Assembly: GCA_003140895.1 (NCBI GenBank)
Contig: PLLH01000068.1
Span: 1 to 57,416 of the forward strand
DNA from: Elusimicrobiota bacterium
GTDB taxonomy: Bacteria > Elusimicrobiota > Elusimicrobia > F11
Reading direction: 5' to 3'
Length of the DNA stretch: 57,416 nucleotides
Shown here: in pieces, positions 44,402 to 55,500 of the stretch
Position numbering within the stretch: the stretch's first letter is position 1
Layout: each line of letters opens with the position of its first letter
Notes under the pieces: model-generated
Database searches by the model: none
The model's input: only the letters and a program-made list of their open reading frames with translations
What the model was told of the DNA's origin: nothing
Program-made: the position numbers and the translations under genes

Positions 44402-45168
44402 TTTTTCTCCTCCGCGTCGACGGTCTTTAAATAGAATTCTTCGACGGACATATGCTGAAGTTCTTTTTGAAGGTCCCGAGCCTCGATATTCTTGATGATT
44501 TCCCCGTTGTTCAAAATGACGATGACATCGGCTATGCGCCGGGCTTCTTCCAATTGGTGAGTGGAGAGGAGCACTGTTCGTTTGTGGACGCGGGCGAGGT
44601 GATCTTTGAGGAGCCGCCGGAAACGTAAGATGGTGTGGGGGTCGAGATTTCGCATGGGTTCATCCAACAAAAGAACCGATGGGTTATGAAGAAGCGCGCG
44701 TGTCAGGGCTATTTTCTGCCGGGCGCCGCCCGACACCTTGAGCATGGTTTGATCCAACTCATCATGCATGTCCAACTGAAGCGATAGATTGCCGAGGAGA
44801 CGGTCGATCTCCGGTTTAAGAAGGTTGTGCAGAGAAGCGAAAAATTCGATGTTTTGCCGCCCCGTCAATCGCCCATAGAAACCGCTCCGGTCTTCGGCGG
44901 GCATCCAACCGATGTGGGAACGGGCCATCGACGGGTTGTGCGCCAAATCGATTCCCATAATGGAGATGGATCCTTCGGTCGGCTCCAGGAGCCCCGCCAC
45001 TGTTTTAAGCAGCGTTGTTTTGCCGGATCCATTGGGTCCCAAGAGACACACGATTTGCCCCAGGGGGATTTCCAGCGACACATTGTTAAGCGCCGTTTTC
45101 CCCGTCGCGGATTTCCCGAAGCGTTTCGTCACATTTTTTATGTCTATTATGATGGGCGAATGTTCCAT
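44398..45168 (-). CDS. ABC transporter ATPase (ABC-2 exporter)
   Basis: 256 aa. Walker A is [15 protein letters not shown], the signature motif VSGGARQKIALTRALL, Walker B SVLLLDEPMRNLDPHT, and the switch histidine lies in LLSTHQLEE. The D-loop region reads MRNLD where most family members have TNGLD, a mild deviation. It is the first gene of a minus-strand pair with the ABC-2 permease. The region upstream holds the repeat cluster at 45211 and separates it from the divergent FecR-type gene. Confidence 0.92.
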   Translation of the reverse strand: MEHSPIIIDIKNVTKRFGKSATGKTALNNVSLEIPLGQIVCLLGPNGSGKTTLLKTVAGLLEPTEGSISIMGIDLAHNPSMARSHIGWMPAEDRSGFYGRLTGRQNIEFFASLHNLLKPEIDRLLGNLSLQLDMHDELDQTMLKVSGGARQKIALTRALLHNPSVLLLDEPMRNLDPHTILRFRRLLKDHLARVHKRTVLLSTHQLEEARRIADVIVILNNGEIIKNIEARDLQKELQHMSVEEFYLKTVDAEEKK

Positions 45169-45210
45169 AGGGTCAATTGTGTTAATTTTTCAGCCTGAAT
45201 ACAACAATGC

Positions 45211-45294
45211 CCTCACCCTTCGAGCCTTCGGCTGAAGCCTTCGGCTGGAAGCCTTCGGCTCGAAGCCCTCTCCCATTAATGCGGGAGAGGGGAC
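45211..45294 (+). repeat. Tandem AGCCTTCGGCT units followed by a 9-bp hairpin
   Basis: Three AGCCTTCGGCT units follow each other (about 13-14 bp period, 45225-45265), themselves flanked by CTTCGAGCC and GGCTCGAAG, which pair as an outer 9-bp stem. Next comes CCCTCTCCC-loop-GGGAGAGGG (45268-45293), also perfect. The head GCCCTCACCC resembles the elements at 27080 and 34335. It lies between divergent genes, so it may be a REP-like element, or act as a terminator for neither side. Confidence 0.65.
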
Positions 45295-45387
45295 GCAAAT
45301 TCGAACAACAAGTGTGGCGCTTGGGACATAAAAAAGTGAGAATTTAAACCACACTTTATCTCAGATATTTTATCAGGAGGAGAACGT

Positions 45388-46353
45388 ATGTTGCGACGGG
45401 GACTATTGATGACATCTTTTGTTTTGTGCGCTTTCTCTATTGTGGGAGCGCAAGAAAGGCCGTCTCAGGAATACCGGGTCACGGATGTTCAAGGCCCCGC
45501 CGGCATTGTTCCAAAGCAGACGCGAGAACCTTCGCCCGCCATTAAAGGGTTGCTTCTTTTGCCGGGAGACCGGCTGATCACCGGGAAAGGGGGGCGGGTT
45601 GAAGTGGCCACGAAACAAGGGACGGTGATGGAGCTCAAGGAAGAGTCCAATTTGCGCGTCGACGCCATGTCTGAAAACGGGGGCGCCTTTTTCTTGAAAA
45701 TCGGGCGTTTGTTGGGGCGCTTTGCCTCAAAAAAAGACACCGGAAAGAACATGTCGTATCGTATTCGAACGCCGATGGCGGTGGCGGCGGTGCGCGGCAC
45801 CGAGCTTGGCATCGTCGTGGATGAAAACAAAGAAATGCAGGCCGGCGTCGTCGAAGGAGAAGTGGCGTTTGGCCCGGATGTGGAGCCGTCAACGTCCGAT
45901 GTCAAAACAGATGAGGCCACTCCTGTTCAAGTCAGTTCAGCGTCCGTCGAGGGAAGTTCTGCGACCATTGTGATGGACCGTGCCGATGATGACGTGTCCG
46001 CCTCCTCCGCCCCCCAAAGCGGGGAGATTGTTGTTCACGGATCTCAGGGAGTGGTGTATAAGCCGGGTGTCTCCCCGGTCAAAATGGCTCAGATTCCGCC
46101 CCTTGTTGTCAGCTCGCTCGATTGGTTTCAGAGCGTTCGCGCGCGCGTCCCCGCTCTCAGAGAGCAATGGAAAGAGTTGGATACGCCTTCCCAAATGAAG
46201 CTCCGCGCGGGGGCGTTGCGGGAAAAAATCACCTGGACCGTGCCGGCCAAACTGGGCGACGACATTATTTCCCCATCAAAAAGCATGGAAAAGAAACGCA
46301 TCCAGCCTGAAAAAATTCAGATCGAGAAACCGCGAGTCCCAAAACCGCAGTAA
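45388..46353 (+). CDS. Secreted FecR-domain protein
   Basis: 321 aa with a strong ribosome site (AGGAGGAGAACGT). A signal peptide (GLLMTSFVLCAFSIVGA) is followed by a FecR domain: GDRLITGKGGRVEVATKQGT, VMELKEESNLRV, YRIRTPMAVAAVRGTELGIV, EMQAGVVEGEVAF (about residues 50-155). The tail is Ser/Pro-rich, then helical and charged, ending KIQIEKPRVPKPQ. No N-terminal anti-sigma domain or sigma factor gene is present, so it is probably not a TonB-type regulator. Such FecR proteins are common in extracellular, cell-wall-linked settings. It precedes the giant gene. Confidence 0.82.
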   Translation: MLRRGLLMTSFVLCAFSIVGAQERPSQEYRVTDVQGPAGIVPKQTREPSPAIKGLLLLPGDRLITGKGGRVEVATKQGTVMELKEESNLRVDAMSENGGAFFLKIGRLLGRFASKKDTGKNMSYRIRTPMAVAAVRGTELGIVVDENKEMQAGVVEGEVAFGPDVEPSTSDVKTDEATPVQVSSASVEGSSATIVMDRADDDVSASSAPQSGEIVVHGSQGVVYKPGVSPVKMAQIPPLVVSSLDWFQSVRARVPALREQWKELDTPSQMKLRAGALREKITWTVPAKLGDDIISPSKSMEKKRIQPEKIQIEKPRVPKPQ

Positions 46354-46388
46354 GGTCATTCTCCCAACTAAAAACGAGGCCAAAAAAC

Positions 46389-46410
46389 GCAAAATAACGC
46401 GTTATTTTGC
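46389..46410. promoter_or_regulatory. Perfect 22-bp palindrome
   Basis: GCAAAATAACG is followed immediately by its exact reverse complement CGTTATTTTGC. An A6 run precedes it, which on the minus strand would be a T-run after the stem. It could be a terminator (either orientation) after the FecR gene or an operator. It lies 179 bp before the giant gene start. Confidence 0.6.
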
Positions 46411-46464
46411 CCGGTCGCCCTGTTGCTCCCAGCTTAATCCTTTTACCGCCAATCTTTATCACTT

Positions 46465-46517
46465 TTTAACCCCATCTTAAGGCCAACTTAACCCCGCGCC
46501 TTTACAATTTGTTTACA
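46465..46517 (+). promoter_or_regulatory. 11-bp-spaced TTAA/TTTACA repeats upstream of the giant gene
   Basis: TTTAACC, CTTAAGG and CTTAACC start at 46465, 46476 and 46487 (11 bp apart), and TTTACA occurs at 46501 and 46512 (again 11 bp). The pattern matches the array at 24963 before the barrel gene. CATAAT at 46519 is a possible -10. Spacing is that of PhoB/OmpR-type response-regulator boxes; the regulator itself is not in the window. Confidence 0.55.
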
Positions 46518-46588
46518 CCATAATTGTTTCAAAAATGTCGCTGAATTTTCGTCCAGGTCAGGGTAGGCTAAGGAGAAATCACGCTCAC

Positions 46589-49500
46589 ATGATGAACCCA
46601 CGCGAAAAACACTTGTACCGTAAGGTGACTGCGGTTATTGTGGCGCTCGCACAATTGCAGACTCAGGTCCTTTGTGCCGGGCTCCCCTTTGTAACCGGCC
46701 TACCCCCCGGGTTCGACACGCTTTCTCTGAAGGCTTCGTTGTTCGCGAAAAAATTGATTTCAAACGGTGTCGTTGTCTTTCACGCTTATCCCTACTCCAC
46801 CTTCATCGATCCCCGCGGCAAGACAGACCTTCCCCAGGAATCCCGCAGCACGCCCGAGCAAGCCCTTGAACGAGAAGAACAGCAGATGGGCATTTTAAAG
46901 AAGATGGAAGAACTCCAGATCTTCGCTCAAGAGACGTTTCAAAACCGTCCCAAACTTCCCAACAGCCCCATCGATATTCTGGACAGTATCTCCACCTACC
47001 GGTTGAATACCAACGTGGCCAAGGAAGTGAAAAAGGTGTACGAGAGCCGGCTGAATTCCGAACAAGCCATCGATCAGGAAATACAAACCATGCGCAAAGC
47101 CGTGACAGGCGCCGGCGGGTCCATGCGCACGCAGAGCGACGGATCCCGCTGGTTCTATATTCACGGCCTCTTGGCGTCCATTCGAGGTCAACGATACGTT
47201 GATGGAAACGGCCAGATCACGACGGTGGATACGCGCCGCATCAAGTACGACAAAGAGCGCCGGCTCCAACGGGGATCCACGCGGATTTCCAAGGATAGTT
47301 TGGGGAACGTGACGGTCACGGTGCGCTCCGATACGGAGTACACGAAAGAGTCCAATGAGCACGGCACGCAAATCGTCACCGATTACAAGGACACGATTCT
47401 GGACCCGAACGGAAACGTTCGCGTCGTCGAACGGCACAACATCACCTATTTGCAGGGGCCCGACGTCGACAAGAAGCAGAAGGGCGTTTACGTGACGTCC
47501 TATGACGAGACCGAAACGGATCAATTCGGGAACAAAACGACGCGGAGCTGGGACAACGGGACCTATATCAAACTGGGGCAGCAGAAGGACTGGTATCTCA
47601 CCGGATACAACCAGACGGAAACCGATGCCGATCACAACACGACGGTGACCCGCTGGAGCGGCGGGACCTACGTGCACAACGCGAACTATCAGAAGCTTCA
47701 TTCCATCAACACCACCCGGCAGGAATATGTGCTGGGGAGTTATATCCAGGAAATCACCGACGCGAAGGGACTGGTCCGGACGGAAAAGTGGACGAACGGA
47801 ACGTATGACAACCGGGACAACCTGGCTTCGTTTGATCAGACAAATTTAAACGCCGCCGGGGAGCTTCCCACCTTGATCGAGTTTCGGAACGGCGTTTACG
47901 ATTCTCGTGGACGCCAAATCGCTTACGCGCGGACGGAAAAAATGGCGGACGGATCTCAAACCAAAGTGACCCGCTTGAGCACCGCCTACAACACCCTCGG
48001 TGATACGACGTCTTACACGGAGCGCGTGGAAGGAAGCGATGGGCTGGTCCTTCGCGTTGACCGGTTCGGCATCACCTACAACAAAAAGCGGCAGCAACTC
48101 GCCTACAAAGAAACGCGCATGGATCAGGAGGGAGGCCTCATCGCTTTCGCGTGGTCGGCGCTGGAAAGCGGAGTGGACCAAGAGGCTGTGGCCCGTTCCG
48201 GGGAGAAAGGCTACGACTCCCGAGGCCGTTTGATCGGGTATCAGGAAACGACCGAGGCGGAGGGGCTTGTTGTCACCCATTTAACCACGGGGGTCACGTT
48301 TGACGCGCGCGGCGGACGAGCCAGCTCGACGGAAGTCACCCAAACGACGGGCGTGTTGGACGGCGCGGATGTCGATGTGACGCACATCGTTGAGACCAAG
48401 CGGCTCGACACGCAGTATGGAGACAATGGGCAGGTCGGCTCGTATCGGGATGAGATCATGGATTGGGCCCAGGACAACAACGACAAGGATAAAACGATTT
48501 TGCGGGATGTGCTCACCATGCTGGTCCGGGAAAATATTACCACCAGCGGTTATGTGGAAACGAAGGCCACGACGGGCGGAACCAAACGAACGGAGGCGGG
48601 GCAAGACGATTCGGAAACGATCACGACGCAGGTGGTCACCCAGCAAACCGACACCGTCTATGACGGGAGCGGCCGCGTGAACAGCTATAAACAGCGCGTG
48701 ACGGATTCAACCGATCCGGAGAAGGTGACGAGCAGCGTGTTTTCTCATTTGTTGTATGACACCCAAGGGCGTCTGATTCATTCCCTTGAAGAGGCGCAGA
48801 TTGATTATGTGACCAGCGATCCTGCTTACAATCGGTCCTATACCATGGAAACGGAACGAGGAAAGATGGTCTATGACGCCTTTGATCGGATTTCGAGCGT
48901 TGAGACCCGGACTCGAACCCTGACGTCCGGAACGGACACCACCACCGTCGCCAATCGAACCAACGTGGTTTATAACGCCATGGGGGATATCGCCCGCTAC
49001 ACCGAAAGCGTTGAATCGAGCGCCTCTCCCAATCTCACGGAGACGACCGTTTGGCAAGGAGAGAGCTACACGGCTCTCGGGCGCTTGAACGCGTCTCTTC
49101 AAACGCAGCGGAGCGCAGGCCGGGACGAAAACGGCAATCAACTGGATAGCTCCCGCACCATCCATACGACCAACATGGCGTATGACGATCGAAACCGGTT
49201 GACGCGATATACCGAGGTCGTCAATGGGTCGGACGCGCCGGGTGTGACGACGACCAATCAGATTAACGCCATCGCCTACGATGCCAAGAATCATCAAACC
49301 ATTTTGGACCAAACCACGTTAAGAGAAGGAGCGGGCGTTTATGAATTAACCACCACCAAACGCCGGATCCTGGAACCGTCGGATGGAACGGGCGTCGTTA
49401 AAAAATTCGAGGAAACCATCACGACGCCGGACGGCGTCACGACAACCAACACGCAAACGGTGGATTGGACGGATTGGGGCTTCAATGACCAGGTTCTATC

Positions 49501-52500
49501 GCGATTGACGGAATCGATCAGTTCCGAGGCGACGGGTGTTTTGACGATAACGCAATACGCCGCCCTCTTTGATCGAACCGGGCGAGCCATTCAGACCGAT
49601 GAGGCGATCCATAAAACCGGGCCGTCCGTTGGAAGCGACGGCGCCCTGGACATTGAAACCACTCGCCAAACGTTAATGACCTATAACGCGCTGGGTCAGC
49701 TGGGTAAGAGAATTGAAAAGACGGATAACCAAAAGACACGCACCAGTTCCGTTGTCACACAGCTTTCGTCTTATGATACCGAAGGGCGCCTTTTCTCGAT
49801 GACGGAAACCAATGAAACTCAGGGGGAAGGGTATTCGCGCCAGCAGCAAACGACAACCCATAACTACCAATATACTGATTCCGGCCGCGTGAGTGGATTC
49901 ATCCAAGAGGTGATGTCGTCCGATTCGCCGAGCTTGGTCACTCAAACAACCCGGTCCGGCGCCTCCTATAACCTGGCCGGGCAACAAACCGGATACACCG
50001 ATGTGGTTTCTGAGAAAGGCGGCGACCTGGATCACGTCACCACGACGATTCGGAGCGGGGTTGAGTACGATTTGGGCCGCCTGAAAAAATACAAGGACGT
50101 GTCCTTTGACGGAACAACGCAGGAGGCCGACGAGGTCACAAAGGTCACCGAAACATTGGACACGACCTATGACGCGGCGAGCGGCATGGTGACCGGGAGC
50201 CACATTTTAACCACAGAGACAGGAGCGGGACTCCATCACACGCGCGACGTGGTCCGCAGTGGCGTGGAATACAACACGCAGGGGCAGGAAACGAATTACG
50301 TCGAAACCATCAACGATAGCGCAACACCTCTGATCACAGAAACAGTCACTCGCACGGGCGCCTCCTATAATTACGGGCTTCTGGCAGGCTACGCGGAAGT
50401 CACTCATCGAACTGCGTCCGACGGAAGTCTGGATACGACTTCAACTGTTCAACATTCGCGCTTGGCCTACGACGCCTTCGGGCGTTTGGCGGAAGATGAA
50501 AGCCGTGACACGGATATTTATGGAGCTGTGACCTTTCGTCTGCACACGCAAGCGTATGGCGCGACGGGGCGTGTGAATGAAACATTGGATCGGGCCGAAC
50601 AACAAGGGACGGACATCGTCACAACCACTCATCGAACCGACATCCACGTCACCAAATGGGGAGATCAGGCCTCTTACACAGAGACCCAGCAGTCGACGGA
50701 TAAGCCAGGCGTTGTTACCACTGTCATGTGGACGGCGCAGGGAGGAGCGCGAAGCGGCTACAATAACCTGGGTCAGTTGGCCGGGTTTCATCAAGTTGAG
50801 ACGACAAAGGGGCCGACCTTAAACCAGACCCTTCAAACAGACCGTTCCAATATCGGATACACGGAGGCCGGGCAGATCGCTTCGTATAACGAGATCCGGT
50901 TGGACGCGTCCACGCCTGATTTAGCAGAACAAATTTCCTGGACGATAGAAGAGAACGGCTATAACGGCTTGGGCCAACAAACCGGATACAATTTGTCGAC
51001 GCGCCGAATTGACCGGTCGGGTCAAGGCCGTCTGGATGTCATCACCCGTCAGGAGTATCGGGAGCTCAAATACAATCTGCTGGGCCAGTTGACGGATTCA
51101 TCCCTCACCAATATCCAAACGGGATCCGGTCTTAACTCAACGACGAGCGAAAAACGTTCTTCCATCGCCTATGACATCTATAACCGCCAGTTGGGATATA
51201 CGTTGGTCTCTACCGACGCGTATGGAAACCAAACGACCGCGGTTCGGACGAATGTCATCTACGATAATCTGAGCCATTTGATCCATTATGAAGAGAGCAT
51301 TCAGGATCCCGTCTATGACGGATCGAATACGTCATTGACGCATGAAGTCATCTGGGATGGGACCGGATATAACTCAGAAGGACAGCTGACGGGATTCGTG
51401 AAAGACGATCGTGAATTTGAAGACGGTGTTTTAAGAGACGCCACTCACACCGAGAGATCTTTTATTACGTATAGCGCGGCCGGAACAGAGTCGTCTTATC
51501 ATGATTTGACTCACCAGATTTGGAGTGACAACGCGGAAACCCTCACCGAAGCCGACCGAAAAAACATCGCGAACAACTCCTTGGGTCAATTGGCGTCATG
51601 GGAGGAAAAAGGAATCACCACCACTCTGCAGGACGGTTCCGTCCTGCGCGAATTGGCGGTCAGCACCACTTGGCGGGCGGGTAGTTCCAGCGGCGACTGG
51701 GGCTACTCCCAAAACGGGCTCACGGCCGCCTATGAACAGGTCGTGACAAGCGCGTCGTTGTTGGATACGTATCAAGCCACCGAAACCACTCGCTGGTCCG
51801 GCGGGGTGTACAACGCCAAAGGCTCGTTGATTCAATTTACCCAGACGGTGCAGAAAGCGGGAGCGAGCCAGGAAGCGCTGGTCATCCCGGCGGAATGGGA
51901 CGCCTTCACGGAGTTGCAGAAGGCGGAATATTTGAGCGCGTATAGTTTTGTTTTGGACAACGGGCAGGTGGTGGATTGGAGCGATTTGCCAACGCTCGCG
52001 CGGGTGAGTCTTGTGGCCATTGGGAAAGCCGTCATTAATGGAAAGGACGTGAAACTCCGGAACATGATCGTTCGGAGTCTGTTGAACTCCTCCGTGACGA
52101 CGGAACGCTTGGGAACCGCCTATAATTCACTGGGATTGGCGCAACGCACTCAAGAAAACATCAATGAGAACAATCTGAAAACGAGTCGCGTGTGGGAAGC
52201 TCTCACGGTCAACGCGCGCGGCCAAGCGTTAAGCACGGGCGAAGACACGACGGGGGCGACGGGGGAACTGACTCATTCCGACAAAACCGGCATTGTTTAC
52301 GATCTGCATGCCCGTATCAAAAGTTATCACGAACGATCGACCGTCAGCACCTCCGACGTGTTGACGGCGCAGGACGTTCAGTCTGTTTATGACGCGCTGG
52401 GACGCCTGACCGATCAAGAGAGAGTGGCGCGTGAGGATTCCGTGGATGTCAACGGCACCGTGAAAACGGGCGGAATCCACAAGGATTCGACGGTGCTTCT

Positions 52501-55500
52501 CCGGGGAATTCAGTACGACCGGTTTGACCGGCAACTCGGATACGATCAGATTCAGTTTGAAGGAACCGCCATCGTGATCGGTGGGACATCGTATCGTTGG
52601 GACGCGCTGACGATCGATCAGCAGAACGACATATTGTCCGGCCGCGCCGTTGCCGATCAGTTGATCACGGTCACATCCATGCGGGGTATTAATTATGACT
52701 TGGCCGGGAGTCAATCGGGCTTCTTAAGGCTTCAGCTTCAAGCGGGCCTTCAAACAGGAACGGTGGATTCTGGCGCGACCACGCTTGAAACGGCTCAGTC
52801 CACGGTCCGTTCCGGCGCGCGGTATTACCAATCGGGGAATTTGTCCGGGCTTGCCAGCGGTTATAAGGAAATTACCAAGACAAGCGGATCGGACCTTCAG
52901 ATAAAAACTTTGACCCAGGGCATCAAATACGATCAGGGTCGGCAGACGAGTTTGAACATTCAGAGCGAAACGATCGGGAAAGTCGGTACGGAGGCCATCG
53001 AGAAGAAGACCCTGATCTCGCGGCACAACATCACCTACGACGCCTCGGGGATTCAAACGTCGGCGATGGAGGATTCAACCGAGAACGGCCTGCGGACGAC
53101 CGCGATTTCCCAGACGTTGTCATACGACGCGAAGGGCCGCGCGTTGGAAACCAAGACCGTGAGCATTGTTGAAGGGGAAACCACGGCGGCTTCTTATTAT
53201 TTGAACGGCGAGGAAGTGGATCCGTCAGTCGTTGAACAAATTTTAGCGAATGATCCGAACGCGGTCTTAAGCGGTCTCATGACCGAAGTGGACGGCCCGC
53301 ACCGCGTGAGCGAAGTGACGTCCTCCAGCCGGAAAAATATTTCTTATGACAACCTGGATCGGCAAATCGCCTACACCGAGGAAACCGTTTCCCCGGGGGA
53401 CGTGTTGACCCGGACCGTTGTGGACGGCATCCAATTTGACAGCCTCGGACGGCAACTGGCGTATCACAGCCTCACTCAATCCGAAGGATGGACGCTCATG
53501 TATTATTTCAACGGAGTCGCGGTCGACCCGGAACGGCTCGTCGACACGTTGAAAAGTCAGGGGGTCTCGTTGTGGGACGCTCTGGCCTCAGGACTCGTGG
53601 CCGCCGCCTACGAAAAATCCAATCTTTCAACGCCCAAAGAATCCTATCGTTATGATATGGGATACGACGAGAACGGATCCTTGAGCGGATATAAAGAATT
53701 TACGCGGGATTACGCGGCGGGACTTTTGGGGCAATACACCGACGTCACGCAGATTTCCTACAACAAGTACAACAAGATCGCGTCCCAAACCAGTCGAACC
53801 TCCTCGTTGAACGGCGTTTTCCTCGGCCAGGAACAGAGCGTTAAAACCAAAGCCGATATCAACTATCAAATGAATTCCCTGTGCGGGGACCATCCCGATT
53901 ATTGCCAGTCCAAGTCGATGACGGAGAGCACGTTGACCTACTCTTATTATTCCAATGGGAATCTAAGTGGGGGGCAAAGCCATTCCGTCACTTCTAGCGT
54001 TGATTTGGTCTCTGAGGGCCAGACCCAAACGGTGAGTGATGATTACCTGACGATGGTCGGTTCTCAGGCCAAAACCCTCATGACGCTGTCGTCTTCGAAA
54101 ACGGTGGGCAAAGATTCCACGGTCACCGAAGGGCAATCGCTTCGCCTCAATAATTACAACCGGCGGGACGGTTCTCTCACTTCCGCTTATGAGTTGGGGT
54201 CTTCCCGCACCATCGATCCGGCGGCGAAAACAGACACCCTCACCCAGACTCGTCAAATATTGGGCTCCGTCGGCGGCGACATGAAGGTCCTCTTTACGTT
54301 TAACGACACCAAGACTACTTATCCGACGGATCCGGTCCAGCCGACGCGCCTGGGGCGTTCTTCGATGGTCAATCATTATGACGAGCAAGGGCGCCTCTTG
54401 AACGCCGTCGGGTTTGATGAATCCATTTCCAACGACGGGTACGACAACATCACGACCAGCCGGTCCCGGCAAACGTACGCGTCGGTGGGCGACCGCGCCC
54501 GTCTTAAACAGGTCGTCAATGAATCAACCACTCTTAAAGTGGAAGGCAGCACGTCTTTAAGCCACAGCGTCATCAATTACACGATCGATTCCCAGACCGG
54601 CCTGGTTCAAAGCGCGATGGAAACCGGCGACTTTATGAACCACGAGAGAGTGATCACGACCGACGCCGACGGAACTAGTACGGGAAGCGGGTTCGTCGAT
54701 TCCACGGGAACGACGCAAAATTTCTACGAGGATGTCCGCCTGGGAGAAGTCAAACTGACCCGCTCCCTTTCGAACACGACCAGCGCCGCCCGCGCGGACG
54801 GAACCCTCACAACGGACAGCCGGTATACGGAATATTTTTATGACGACGTGGGGCGGCTCATCTCCGCCGTGGGAGACAAGGCGCACTTCACGCGTTCCAA
54901 TTGGGCGTCGTACGTCGGGAGCCGTTCCCGGGGCGGGCAAAGCGAGACGCGCACGTATTCAGAAAACGGCCAGCTTATCAGCGAAACTGCCAATGATTCC
55001 GATTCTTACTACGAGATCATCAATAATCAGGCCCGGCTCGTCAAAACCGATTCGATTTCACAAAGCGCCAACCGGTTGGACGGAGATGGGTCCACCAGCG
55101 TTCAGGAGATTCAGGTGATTTACGTGAACGATCAGAACACCGGCCGCGCGCTGAGCGCCGAGGGCACGGGAAGTTTCACCAATCATGATTGGGCCCTGTT
55201 GGATTCGAGAAATCAAAGCACGGGAGAGGTGAGCACCACGACGGGTGAACTGAGGCAGTCTTATTCCCTGATTCGCGGGGAGGCCCGCCTGGTGAAGAGC
55301 CTGTCATGGAGCCGGACAGCGAATATCGATGGATCGGAGTCGGTGATTGAGGAGTCCGATCCGAGCGTCACCACGTATCTCTACAACAACCTCGGCCAGA
55401 TGACCGGCGCCGTGGCCACAAACAATTCCAAGACCAATGAGGTGGGACTCACGTCGGCAACCGACCCCAGCCAGGGGATTCTCGAGACGTCTCGCACGAC

